A stretch of 32,157 nucleotides of DNA from Cryobacterium inferilacus (GCF_019599185.1 NZ_JAIEUL010000030.1:1-32157); one strand, 5' to 3'; shown: positions 7,976-16,307, counted from the stretch's first letter. Numbers and translations are program-made. Notes: generated by a model not told the origin, from the sequence alone.

Positions 7976-8000
7976 TCGGTCTGGGTCGGTCTGGGCCGTC

Positions 8001-8519
8001 TTAGCCGGCGACGTCGTGCAGGTGGTGGGTGGGGTCGTGGATGAAGTACTGCGCCAGCGTTGTCACGGTGAACCGGGCGCCGTCACTGCGGCGGCCGGTG
8101 CGGCCCCGGTCGGCCGGCGGCACCGCGGCAAATGCGTCGGCCACGGATGCGGCGGCCGCGGCCAGCTCCGCCGCCACGGTTGTGGGATCCTGCTCGTTGT
8201 ACCGCTCGGCCTCGGCCGTGGCGTCCTGGTCCCAGTTGGCGAAGAGGGGGTCCTTCTCGGCGAGGATGAGGCCCAGCCGGAGGTCGAAGATGCAGAACAC
8301 GTCGCGCACGTGGGCCGCGTACTCCAGGGCCGACCAGGTGGCGTCGTTGGGCCGCACCGCCACATCCGTTCGGTGCAAGACGGGCGCCCAGGCGGCGGCG
8401 TTCTCGCGCACCAGGGCGGGCACGTCGTCGTAGCGGAGATCGGCGGCGGAGAATCCACACTCGGCGCAGGGGCGCTCGAGCACCCAGGTCCAGTCCTTGG
8501 TGTCGGGGGTGATCGGCAT
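8001..8519 (-). CDS. DinB/MDMPI-like putative metalloenzyme
   Basis: A 172-aa protein of the DinB_2/YfiT four-helix type. Visible are a Cys pair (PCAECGF, Cys18/Cys21), LEYAAHVRDVF with the first metal His (His70) and the C-terminal HDPTHHLHDVAG with further His residues. In actinobacteria such proteins include mycothiol-dependent transferases, and the fold binds a divalent metal with three His. The NWDQDATAEAERYNEQDP stretch is typical of this actinobacterial subgroup. The start is uncertain: ATG 8519 begins the conserved DTKDWTWVLERPC block but has only a G-rich run directly in front. It is flanked on both sides by intergenic palindromes and stands alone. Substrate unknown. Confidence 0.75.
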   Translation of the reverse strand: MPITPDTKDWTWVLERPCAECGFSAADLRYDDVPALVRENAAAWAPVLHRTDVAVRPNDATWSALEYAAHVRDVFCIFDLRLGLILAEKDPLFANWDQDATAEAERYNEQDPTTVAAELAAAAASVADAFAAVPPADRGRTGRRSDGARFTVTTLAQYFIHDPTHHLHDVAG

Positions 8520-8622
8520 TCCCCCAGCGTAGGGACGAGACCCCGCCCGGCGGCGAGAACTGACTGCCACAAATGGTGCACTCACTGCCATTCGCATCCG
8601 CGCTCACCGGCGCCCGCGCCGA

Positions 8623-8688
8623 CAACTGTTACCGCTGCGGACATTTGCGCCCGGTACGCCGGACGCAATTGTCCGCATGGGCAACAGG
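8623..8688. repeat. Full-length intergenic palindrome, copy 3
   Basis: The left outer arm is AACTGTTACC and the right is GGGCAACAGGT. The middle arms are GCGGACA/TGTCCGC and the inner CCGG-TACG-CCGG core is followed by ACGCAATTGTCCGC. It lies between the adenylate-forming ligase stop (8745) and the DinB-like start. Confidence 0.8.
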
Positions 8689-8744
8689 TGCCCGCGTCGC
8701 GAGACGGCGGGCCGGTGAACAGGCGGGGCGCGGAGGCCAGGCGG

Positions 8745-10130
8745 CTACGCGCCGGGCGCCAGCGACTCGTAACGGCGGGGCTTGCCCTCGCCGAGGTCGA
8801 GCAGGCCCGCCACCCGCACCACCGGCACCGGCCGCCCCAGCAGGCGTTCAAGCGCCGCGCCGATCTGCACGGGGTCACCGCCCACCACGGTGGCCCGCAC
8901 GGCGCCGTCGCCGGCCTGCCGCACCGACCAGCCGTGCGCCCCGCCGGCCTGCAGGTGCTGAGTGAGGTCGACGCAGGGCACCAGCGAACCGTCCGCGGCC
9001 ACGAACCGGGTGGCCTCCCGGCCCTCCATGTCGGCCAGCGCCGGCCGCCCGGCTACGTCGACCAGTCGGCCGAAGTCGCCGGTGCGGTAGCGCACCAGCG
9101 GCAGCAACGGGTTCTCCCCCGCGGTCACCACGATCTCACCGCGCTCCCCCGCCGGCACCGGCGCACCGTCGGCATCCAGAATCTCCACGTGCACCCGCCG
9201 GTCCAGCACCACGAACGGTCCGCCGTCGGCGCTGGCGGCGATCGGCCGGGTCTCGTGCAGCCCGTAGACGTCGATCACCGGGCAGCCGTAGGCCCGCTCG
9301 AGGTCGCGGCGGAGGCCCAGGCTCAGGGCCATGGCCCCGCTGAACAACGCCAACGGCCGCAGGCCGGCCACCAGCTCGGGGTGCAGCAGTTCGGCCAGGC
9401 TGGTGGGGTTGCCGGTGATCACCTGCGGCTGTTGCGCCAGCAGAAACCCGGTGCGCTGCCCGGCCGCCGGCCACTGCGACGGGTGCAGGTTGAGCCTGGC
9501 CATCGTGGCCTGACCGAAACTGCTGATCGACGAGGTGTAGGTGAAGGCCTGACGCTGGTGCACCACGTAGGCCAGCGCCATCCGTGCGGGATCTGGGCGC
9601 CAGTCGATGCCCTGGTCGGCCACGAGACGCACCAGCAGGTGGAAGCTGCGGGCGACCTCCTCGATGTCGTCGGGGATCTGCAGGGCCCGCCCGGTGGTGC
9701 CCGAGCTGGAGCCCTCGACCATCCGGTCCAGGTCGGCGTCGAGCGGCACAAAGGCGGACACATCGTCGAGCAGGTCGTCGCGGGTCACGGTGGGCCAGGT
9801 CGCCAACGCGCCCAGGCGCTCGGCCCGGCGACGGTAGGCCGGCAGCCGGCGGGCCACCGCCAGGTGCTCCTCCAGCCAACCGGCCGCGGGCAGCGGCGTC
9901 GTGGCCCGGTGAATCGCGTCTGCACTGAGCCGGTCGCCAGTGCGGTGCACCCAGGCCGGGGCGAGCGGATGCCCGGCCACGGCTCCCAGACGCGCCGCGC
10001 CGGCCGCGTCCAGGGTGGGCCACCGTTCGGCGTCGGTGAGCGCGACGGCCCCGCCAGGGGCGTACTCGGCCAGGGCCAGCGGGTCGTCGGGGTGCGGCAG
10101 TGCAGTGGCCGTCCCTGGCGGGTCACTCAT
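8745..10130 (-). CDS. PaaK-like adenylate-forming ligase, last gene of the MoxR/vWA operon
   Basis: A 461-aa member of the phenylacetate-CoA ligase/CapK branch of acyl-adenylating enzymes. It has the ATP-binding loop SSSGTTGRAL (141-150), the A5-like motif YGLHETRP (289-296), the hinge YRTGDFG (348-354) and the A10-like region GKPRRYES near the C-terminus. Such enzymes activate a carboxylate as acyl-AMP and pass it to CoA or another acceptor. It lacks the usual Lys after TTG (TTGR instead of TTGK). The ATG at 10130 overlaps the TGA of the preceding gene by 8 nt, so it is coupled to the MoxR/vWA genes rather than to a catabolic pathway. No phenylacetate genes are nearby. Substrate and acceptor are unknown. 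Confidence 0.8.
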   Translation of the reverse strand: MSDPPGTATALPHPDDPLALAEYAPGGAVALTDAERWPTLDAAGAARLGAVAGHPLAPAWVHRTGDRLSADAIHRATTPLPAAGWLEEHLAVARRLPAYRRRAERLGALATWPTVTRDDLLDDVSAFVPLDADLDRMVEGSSSGTTGRALQIPDDIEEVARSFHLLVRLVADQGIDWRPDPARMALAYVVHQRQAFTYTSSISSFGQATMARLNLHPSQWPAAGQRTGFLLAQQPQVITGNPTSLAELLHPELVAGLRPLALFSGAMALSLGLRRDLERAYGCPVIDVYGLHETRPIAASADGGPFVVLDRRVHVEILDADGAPVPAGERGEIVVTAGENPLLPLVRYRTGDFGRLVDVAGRPALADMEGREATRFVAADGSLVPCVDLTQHLQAGGAHGWSVRQAGDGAVRATVVGGDPVQIGAALERLLGRPVPVVRVAGLLDLGEGKPRRYESLAPGA

Positions 10131-10941
10131 TCGAGTACCGGGCGGCGGCCTCCCGGGCCCTGGCCTCCTGCAGCCGCTTGGTCACCTGCAGCCGGTGTTC
10201 GTGCTCGGCCATGGTCTGGGCCAGCGCCTGGTTCTGCTGCAGAGAGTCGCGCATCGCAAGGATCGACCTGGCCGCGTCCTCGTCCTCACCGGCCGGCAGC
10301 TGGCCGGACCAGAGCAGGAAGGTTCGCGCCGCCTCGTCGCGCCGGTCGGCATCCCGCACCCACTCGGCCGGGTCGACCACCGGCGCCAGCCTGAAGGCGA
10401 GCGCAGCCAGCGTGCGGGCATACCAAACCGGGCTCAGCGGCACCGACAATGGACCGTGCTGGTCGTCGCTCGCCCAGAGCCAGAGCACCAGGGCCGCGCC
10501 CTTGCGGGCGAACGCTGACCCGGAGGCGCGCACTTGGTCGGCGACCTCGAGGATTTCCTGACCCCGACGGTCAGGGATCGCTCGCACCGTTCTGCCATAT
10601 TCCATTTGCAGTATGTTCTCGGCGAGCGGGAGGATGGCAACGTCGTCGGAGAGGAACGCCGCCGGAACGAGAGCCAGCCTGGTGGCGATTTCGGCGACGC
10701 TCGCTCCGGGTTGGCAGTTTCGCCACACGTTGACGCCGTCCTGTTCCCTGGCGAACCACACGTCCAGGAGTGCCTCGGAGTCGAGCGGAGCAGCCGGCGA
10801 CTCGGGGCGTGGCACGGGTGTCGAGCGCGCAGACGGAGGGGAGAACGGCGCTGCCGCCATCGCCGTCTCGCGCTCATCGGGCTCGCTCAGCCCGGCCGAA
10901 TTGGTCAGCCGCCACCAGAACGGTGCGGGTTGATCAGCCAC
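10123..10941 (-). CDS. Unknown protein with coiled-coil tail, MoxR/vWA operon
   Basis: A 272-aa protein I do not recognise. The N-terminus has PFWWRLTNSAGL and a proline-rich linker (about 30-55). A mostly helical middle follows (DVWFAREQDGVNVWRN; Trp-rich ALVLWLWASDD). The C-terminus, from about residue 215 (SILAMRDSLQQNQAL), is rich in Glu, Gln, Arg and Ala and looks like a coiled coil. No signal peptide, catalytic motif or membrane segment is seen. GTG 10941 is the start: GGAGG lies 5 nt upstream and the codon overlaps the vWA gene stop by 8 nt. Its position between the vWA and ligase genes suggests an adaptor or substrate-recognition subunit, which is inference. Confidence 0.75.
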   Translation of the reverse strand: MADQPAPFWWRLTNSAGLSEPDERETAMAAAPFSPPSARSTPVPRPESPAAPLDSEALLDVWFAREQDGVNVWRNCQPGASVAEIATRLALVPAAFLSDDVAILPLAENILQMEYGRTVRAIPDRRGQEILEVADQVRASGSAFARKGAALVLWLWASDDQHGPLSVPLSPVWYARTLAALAFRLAPVVDPAEWVRDADRRDEAARTFLLWSGQLPAGEDEDAARSILAMRDSLQQNQALAQTMAEHEHRLQVTKRLQEARAREAAARYSNE

Positions 10942-12907
10942 GGAAACCTCCGGTCGGTCGGGCGGGGCGGCCAGGAGTCGCTCCCCTGGGCTCTCTCTCG
11001 GCGAGCCGGCGAGCGAGCCGGGCGCAGACGGCCGGTGCCTCGTCCATCCGGTTGATGTACTCGACGTCGTAGCCCGCGGCGGCGGCCGGGTCGGTGACCG
11101 AACGGCCGGCATCCTGCAGGATCAGGGTGGCGGTGTCGAGGCCGCGGCGCACCTCGGCGGCCACCCCGGCGAAGCCGGGCTGACCCTGGCCGAACATCGA
11201 CAGCAGGCCCTCGTCGGAGAGCACCACCACGTGGCGACGCACCGTCGGATGGCTGCGGCCGAGGCCGCGATAGCGCTTGGCGTAGAGGTCGAGCGGAAAC
11301 ACGGTGCCGCCGTTGAAGAAGCTGGTCAGGTCGCGTAGCGCTTCCGCGCGATCGCGGGTGAACCGCTCACCACCCGCTACCTGCCCCGCACCGGAGAACG
11401 AGGTCACCCGCACCCGGCCCCGGCCGCGCAGCACCGACAGGATGAGGATCGTGCCGGCCAGCACGGCCGACGACTCCCGCGAGGGATGCGTCATCGAGCC
11501 GGACGAGTCGATATAGAGGTCGAGATCGAGACCGACCTTCGCCACCGGCGGTTCATCCGGCAGCTCCTCACGACGTCGGGTGGTCACGCCGGGCACCACC
11601 GTCACGCTCCGCGCCAACGAGGCAGACCAGTCGATCTCGGTCAGGTCGTCACCGAGGTCCCAGCCCTCCAGCGGCCCCGGGATACCCGATCCCGTTGTCG
11701 CCGGCGGTCGAGAGCGCTGCAGCAGGGGGCGCACGAAGGCGCGCGCCCTGGCCTGGTACCAGGCCGCGATGACGGCGTTCTCGTCACTGCCCTGGTACAG
11801 CAGCCGGGTGTCGGCCAGCCCGTACCCCTGACCGGTCGAACTACCGGCCGCGGGTTCCTCCGCACCCGTCATGTCCGCCACGTGGGCGGTTCCGGCCGCC
11901 GCCGCGAGGGCGCGCCCCGTGAGCACGGCCGGATGCTGCGGGTCGTCCTGCATGCGGGCGTCACCGAGCACGGCCTCGAGTTCGGCGGCGGTGGCCGGCG
12001 GTGCATCCTTCTCGCCGGTGCAGAGACCCGGTCGGATACGGGTCGTCGACTCGGGGGTCGGAGCGCGCACGATGAGGTAGGGCGCCACAAGCATGCCGAA
12101 GCGGAGTGCCCCGCTCACCGGGTCATCGCCGAAGGCCCGCACGGTATCGGCGAGCAGCCGGGAATCCACCGCGGGGTTGGCGATGGCCAGCTCGTCGAAC
12201 TCCGCCTGAATCGCCGCCGCCTTCTCGACCGAGACAGCGTCGGGGTCCTCCTCGGTCTCCCCCGGCAGCGTCGCCGGGTCTCCACGGTGGTTGGGGGGAA
12301 AGTGCAGCACCACACCGACGGGGACGTCTTCTGATGGGGGCGCGACGGCCGGCGCTTCCGCCGGGCAGAGCGAGCCGGCCGGCAGGGTCCAGAGAATCTC
12401 GTAGGCGTGCAGGATCACCCACCACAGTCGGTCCGGCTGGCCGTTCCAGGCCAGTACCGCCCACATCCGCAGCATCTCGGCCGGCCGTGCGGCGGCGTCC
12501 CTGCGGCGCTGTAGCTCCGCCACCCGCACATTGATGAGCATGTCCGACCACAGGTTACTGAGGTCGCTGATGCGGCTGAGCCGGTCCGGGATGCGTGCGG
12601 AATCGGTGGCGGCCAGCGCGCGGGCGATCTGGTGCCGGATCTTCAGCCCGGTCAGGCGAGTCGATGGGGAGAGCGCGTGGTGGCCGATCTCGTGCGCGAA
12701 GATGCTCTCCAGAAACTCGCCGACGCCCAATCTTTCGGCCAACGGAAGGTCGAAGGTCACCTGGGGCGGAAAGGTGAACCACGCGAAAGATGCCTCCTTC
12801 GCGTCCGGTGCGAGCTCCGGGTCGTGCAGGTCGACACCCCAGAGTGCCTGGGCGCTCTGCCAGGCGGCTCGCTGTTGGGGGCCGAGGACCGCCTCGTTTG
12901 GGGTCAC
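10934..12907 (-). CDS. Fused HExxH metallopeptidase-like and vWA domain protein
   Basis: 657 aa. The N-terminal domain has a zinc-peptidase motif FAHEIGHHALSP (His72-Glu73-x-x-His76), and NLWSDMLINVRV (Asp122) follows where DUF2201-type putative metallopeptidases place their third ligand. A long linker (~170-440, acidic and Pro-rich) leads to a C-terminal von Willebrand A domain with a complete MIDAS: DSSGS (467-471), Thr535 in NGGTVF and Asp565 in VVVLSDEG. vWA proteins of this kind pair with MoxR ATPases, here encoded two genes upstream. GTG 12907 overlaps the previous stop by 4 nt (GTGA) and has GAGGAGG 5 nt upstream. The protein lacks a signal peptide, so it is probably cytoplasmic. Protease activity is predicted from motif only. 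Confidence 0.85.
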   Translation of the reverse strand: MTPNEAVLGPQQRAAWQSAQALWGVDLHDPELAPDAKEASFAWFTFPPQVTFDLPLAERLGVGEFLESIFAHEIGHHALSPSTRLTGLKIRHQIARALAATDSARIPDRLSRISDLSNLWSDMLINVRVAELQRRRDAAARPAEMLRMWAVLAWNGQPDRLWWVILHAYEILWTLPAGSLCPAEAPAVAPPSEDVPVGVVLHFPPNHRGDPATLPGETEEDPDAVSVEKAAAIQAEFDELAIANPAVDSRLLADTVRAFGDDPVSGALRFGMLVAPYLIVRAPTPESTTRIRPGLCTGEKDAPPATAAELEAVLGDARMQDDPQHPAVLTGRALAAAAGTAHVADMTGAEEPAAGSSTGQGYGLADTRLLYQGSDENAVIAAWYQARARAFVRPLLQRSRPPATTGSGIPGPLEGWDLGDDLTEIDWSASLARSVTVVPGVTTRRREELPDEPPVAKVGLDLDLYIDSSGSMTHPSRESSAVLAGTILILSVLRGRGRVRVTSFSGAGQVAGGERFTRDRAEALRDLTSFFNGGTVFPLDLYAKRYRGLGRSHPTVRRHVVVLSDEGLLSMFGQGQPGFAGVAAEVRRGLDTATLILQDAGRSVTDPAAAAGYDVEYINRMDEAPAVCARLARRLAEREPRGATPGRPARPTGGFRG

Positions 12908-13647
12908 CTGGCCTCCTCGGGCGTCCACACCTGGGCGGTGTATGCACCCACGGTGAGCACCGCGCCGGCCGCGCCGGCCTCGGCGAGCCCCGCCGCGGTG
13001 TCGCCCGCGGTCTCCCAGCGATCGTCCGCCTCGATTGTCTCGTGCTCGGTCTCGTCCACCGCGAGCCTCATCAGGGTGTGACCGAAGACGTCCGCGGTCA
13101 GTAGCCAGTCCCCGGCCGAGACGGCACTGCTGCCGGTGCGAATCAGGAAGGTGCCGGGCCGCTCACCGGCCAGCGCCGCCACCGGCGGTGCAGACCAGGG
13201 GCCGTAGAGGCCGCGGAATCCGCCGATCACGGCCAGGAGCTCGCCCGGTGTGTGCAGCCCCGGCCAGCCGAACCGGGAACGCCGCTGCAGCGCAGCGAAC
13301 GGGGCCACCCCGCCCTCGCCCAATCCCAGGGCGTCCGCGAGGGCGGGCAGGGCGGGCCCGTCACCGGCCAGGGACCGCTCCAGGCGGGCCAGCGCATCCG
13401 TGCGGAAGCCGAGAGCGCCGCTCCGCCAGGCGGCCAGGGCGGCGAGGGTGAGTAGGTCGTCCCTGCCCGCTGCCGGCGCCGCCGCCACGGCACGGCCGAT
13501 GAAGTGCCGGTAGCGGGCACCGGCCGCATCGCCGTGCCGCTCCTGAATGCGGGTCGCCGAGAGCGCGAGGTCCACACTGGTCGCGGGCAGGGCCTCGTCG
13601 GTGAGCTCCAGCGACTCGTTCACGAGGTGCCGGGGGCGCTGGGTCAC
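12904..13647 (-). CDS. Unknown 247-aa protein between MoxR and vWA genes
   Basis: I do not recognise this protein. Residues 1-130 are alanine-rich and probably helical (repeat-like segments around LLTLAALAAWRSGALGF and ALARLERSLAG). The second half is beta-rich (GTFLIRTGSSAVSAGDWLLTAD, LTVGAYTAQVW). It has no catalytic motif, membrane segment or signal peptide. GTG 13647 overlaps the MoxR stop by 4 nt, and its own stop overlaps the vWA start by 4 nt, so it is certainly part of the unit. Its place matches that of the third, variable component in MoxR-vWA ternary systems, but I see no beta-propeller repeats to prove membership. Confidence 0.75.
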   Translation of the reverse strand: MTQRPRHLVNESLELTDEALPATSVDLALSATRIQERHGDAAGARYRHFIGRAVAAAPAAGRDDLLTLAALAAWRSGALGFRTDALARLERSLAGDGPALPALADALGLGEGGVAPFAALQRRSRFGWPGLHTPGELLAVIGGFRGLYGPWSAPPVAALAGERPGTFLIRTGSSAVSAGDWLLTADVFGHTLMRLAVDETEHETIEADDRWETAGDTAAGLAEAGAAGAVLTVGAYTAQVWTPEEAR

Positions 13648-15221
13648 CCGCCGAACCCCAGCCAGCTGACGTAGTTCGTGTAGCGCTGGTGCAGGTACTT
13701 GAGCGCGAGCAGATCGTCGAAGTGCCGACCGTACAGTTTGCCCTGCTTAGCGATTTCGCTGATCAGCGTCTCAATTCCGGTGAGCCGTTGCGCGGCCTGC
13801 GCGGAGGTGACGCCGTCCAGGCCCTGGTTGAGCAGGTCGAGGGCGTCGCTGATCGGGTCGTTGGCGCCCAGGCCGAGGGCGGTGAACTGGCGGCGGGACT
13901 CGGCGAACAGGTCGGCGAGCCAGCTGATCGCGTCGGTGGCCAGCTCCCGGTCGGCGCCCACGTCGAAACGCGGGTGTAGTTCGTTGGGCAGCAGCTTGCC
14001 GCGCAGCGCGAACGGCAGCACGGCGGCCAGGTCGTCCAGGCCCACCACGGCCCGGCCGCGAAAGTATGCCATGGCTTTGGCGTAGCGGATGAGGGTCTGC
14101 AGCGACCGCACCGAGAGGCTGTTCTCCGTCTGCGACCCCAGGTCGACCTGCAGGTCGGCGCCCGAGTTCGCCTCGATCACCTCGGCCACCTCACCGCCGC
14201 CGGTACGCACGGTGTCCTTCGTTCGGTACTCGAATCGGCGTCCGCCGTGCTGCACGAACTCGAAGTGGCTGGCGAAGAACTCCAGTTGGCGCCGAACGGC
14301 ACCCGGCAGTGGCACGGCACGGATGGCCGCCTCGAGCAGCCGTTGCTCGTCGGCGTCGAAGACGAGCTCGGGTGGCAGGTGGTCCTCCGGCCGCTCGCCG
14401 GCCTCGACCCGCGCGACCAGCTCATCGAAGAAGCGGTTGTTGAAGCCCTGTGCGGCGACGGTCACGTCCATCCGGTCGCGGAGCGCCTGGATCACGGGGA
14501 AGGTACCGCCGCCGGCGTCGTCGTTGGCGGTGAAGAACCAGCTCTCCACTCCGGATTCCGGTGACGTGGACTGCATCTGGTCGTGGCTCTCCACGTACCC
14601 CTCGGCCACCATGGTGAGCAGAGCGGACTGGGTCTTGGTGGGGATGCGGTTGTACTCGTCGATGATCTTCACGGGTTGGGTGAGCCAGCTGCGCCAGGCG
14701 ATCTCGATCTCGGCCAGGCTCCCGGCGGTGACGAGGTCGCGCGGCAGCGGCATCCCGACCAGGTCGCTCACGGTCACCTGCGGCTGGCCCTGCTGCACGT
14801 TGCGGCGCACCTCGCGGGCGCTCGACCCGGCCAGCACGCCCATCAGGATCGCCAGGGTGGTCTTGCCGCGGCCGGGTCCGCCGACGAGCAGGCACTTGCC
14901 GCCGACCGCGAAGGTGAGCAGCGGCAGCAGCACGTTCGACGAGTAGGACTGGTCGGTGGGCAGGTGCAGTTCGGCGCCGGCGTCGCCGAGCTCGAAGGTG
15001 ACCGGGGATCCGGTGGAGAATTCGACGTCGTAGAACGGTGAGATCACGGCCCGGTTCACCAGCCAGAAGTAGGCCTGGCGCAGTTTTTCGTCCAATGCCG
15101 TGTCGGTCACCGGCGGGGCCTCGGTGAACAGGTCCTCCGCGGTCAGCTCCTCGGCCAGCCCGGAGGCGGCTGCGCGCGTCGGTGATTCAGATACCTTGTT
15201 CCAACGATTCCCCAGCCCCAT
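13644..15221 (-). CDS. MoxR-type AAA+ ATPase, first gene of a five-gene operon
   Basis: A 525-aa AAA+ ATPase. Walker A is GGPGRGKT (114-121), Walker B IIDEYNR (186-192), sensor 1 FFTAND (229-234), followed by FPVIQALRDRMDVTV with candidate arginine finger Arg248/Arg250. A ~90-residue N-terminal extension and a long C-terminal region (from ~400) are larger than in classical 320-aa MoxR. MoxR proteins act as chaperone-like remodellers with vWA partners; that partner is encoded two genes downstream. ATG 15221 lies 24 nt after the nadR stop with only a weak Shine-Dalgarno (ATAGG), so it may be read from the pnuC-nadR transcript. All four following genes overlap stop-to-start. Confidence 0.88.
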   Translation of the reverse strand: MGLGNRWNKVSESPTRAAASGLAEELTAEDLFTEAPPVTDTALDEKLRQAYFWLVNRAVISPFYDVEFSTGSPVTFELGDAGAELHLPTDQSYSSNVLLPLLTFAVGGKCLLVGGPGRGKTTLAILMGVLAGSSAREVRRNVQQGQPQVTVSDLVGMPLPRDLVTAGSLAEIEIAWRSWLTQPVKIIDEYNRIPTKTQSALLTMVAEGYVESHDQMQSTSPESGVESWFFTANDDAGGGTFPVIQALRDRMDVTVAAQGFNNRFFDELVARVEAGERPEDHLPPELVFDADEQRLLEAAIRAVPLPGAVRRQLEFFASHFEFVQHGGRRFEYRTKDTVRTGGGEVAEVIEANSGADLQVDLGSQTENSLSVRSLQTLIRYAKAMAYFRGRAVVGLDDLAAVLPFALRGKLLPNELHPRFDVGADRELATDAISWLADLFAESRRQFTALGLGANDPISDALDLLNQGLDGVTSAQAAQRLTGIETLISEIAKQGKLYGRHFDDLLALKYLHQRYTNYVSWLGFGG

Positions 15222-15245
15222 GCACTGCAGCCTATCGAACGGGCT

Positions 15246-16307
15246 CTACAGCTGGGCGGAGTCGAGCGCGGCCTGCTGCTCCAGCGGCCGCGCGAACTCG
15301 AAGGCGCCGGTGAGCATCCGGTCGATGGCCACGGCCGCCTGGCTGACCCGGTCGGCCACCGACCCGGTCACCTCCAGCCACGGCACACTCTGCCCGGCCA
15401 GAGTCTGGCGAAACCGCTCCTGCATGGCGTGCCGAATGTGCTCACCGTCGCGCATGCCGTCCTGCACGAACGGGATCTCGTCACCGGTAAGCACATACAG
15501 GGCGGGCGGATGCGCGGCGGCGCGCGCCAGCATCCCGGTCGGGGTCGGGCCCACGTAGCGCTCGTGCCAGAGGGTCGTGGCCAGCACATCGGTGTCGCAG
15601 ATCAGCAGCGGGCGCGGCACCCGGCGCAGAGCGGCGTCCTCGAGGGCGATCTGCCGGTCCACGATGAGGTCGAACTCGTCACTCCGCCACGGGGTGTCCA
15701 GTCCGCCAAGCCGGGTCTCGCTGTGCTCCCGGCCGTACTCGGGCACCCACTCGGTGTCGTAGTGGTCCGCGAGGGCCTCGGCGAGGGTGGTGGAGCCGGT
15801 GGATTCGGCGCCGAGCACCACCACGCGCGGGGTCAACCAGGCGCGCACGACCGGGGCCAGCGCCCACCAGTGGCCGGGCACATCCGCCCGGATCGCGGTG
15901 CCAGAGATCGGGGTGAACCGCCGGCCAGGATCCACCTGCACCCAGCGGGCGCCCAGGCGTGCGGCGAGCTCGGCGCCGTAGGGGTCGCTGGAGAAGACGG
16001 CGTCGACGGGGGCCGGCAGTAGCGCCCGGATCAGCACCATGTGCTCGTCCCAGGCATCGGCGGAGTCGAAGTCCACCGGCGCATCGTCGATGGCGCTCAC
16101 GATCCGGGCGGTGGGGTGCTCCTCGCGCAGCCACTGCTCGCGCACATCCAGCGGAATGGACTCCTGGCTGGCGCCGAGCAGTTGCACGGTGACCCGGTCG
16201 CAGCGCGCCAACGCGGTGCGGATCAGGTTCGAGTGCCCGGCGTGCAGCGGATAGAACTTGCCCAGCACCAGGCCGTGCCCGAGCCGTTCCGCCACCGGGT
16301 CAGGCAC
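15246..16307 (-). CDS. nadR: NadR-type NMN adenylyltransferase / ribosylnicotinamide kinase
   Basis: A bifunctional 353-aa salvage enzyme. Residues 10-155 form the nucleotidyl transferase domain with GKFYPLHAGH (16-25) and ISGTAIR (134-140), which joins NMN or its phosphate precursor with ATP to make NAD. From ~160 the kinase domain begins, with the P-loop GAESTGSTTL (166-175), DTEWVPEYGREH and LICDTDVLATTLWHERYVG. The P-loop Lys is replaced by Ser172, so kinase chemistry may rely on other residues or be weak. There is no helix-turn-helix as in the enterobacterial repressor form. GTG 16307 overlaps the pnuC stop by 8 nt. Together with pnuC it takes up and phosphorylates nicotinamide riboside. 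Confidence 0.88.
   Translation of the reverse strand: MPDPVAERLGHGLVLGKFYPLHAGHSNLIRTALARCDRVTVQLLGASQESIPLDVREQWLREEHPTARIVSAIDDAPVDFDSADAWDEHMVLIRALLPAPVDAVFSSDPYGAELAARLGARWVQVDPGRRFTPISGTAIRADVPGHWWALAPVVRAWLTPRVVVLGAESTGSTTLAEALADHYDTEWVPEYGREHSETRLGGLDTPWRSDEFDLIVDRQIALEDAALRRVPRPLLICDTDVLATTLWHERYVGPTPTGMLARAAAHPPALYVLTGDEIPFVQDGMRDGEHIRHAMQERFRQTLAGQSVPWLEVTGSVADRVSQAAVAIDRMLTGAFEFARPLEQQAALDSAQL

Noticed and set aside
6858..10394. Very long plus-strand open frame (1178 codons) across the HAD, DinB and ligase genes
   Set aside because: It is antisense to three recognisable genes and crosses two palindromes; high GC removes stop codons from the opposite strand. The translation has no domain character.
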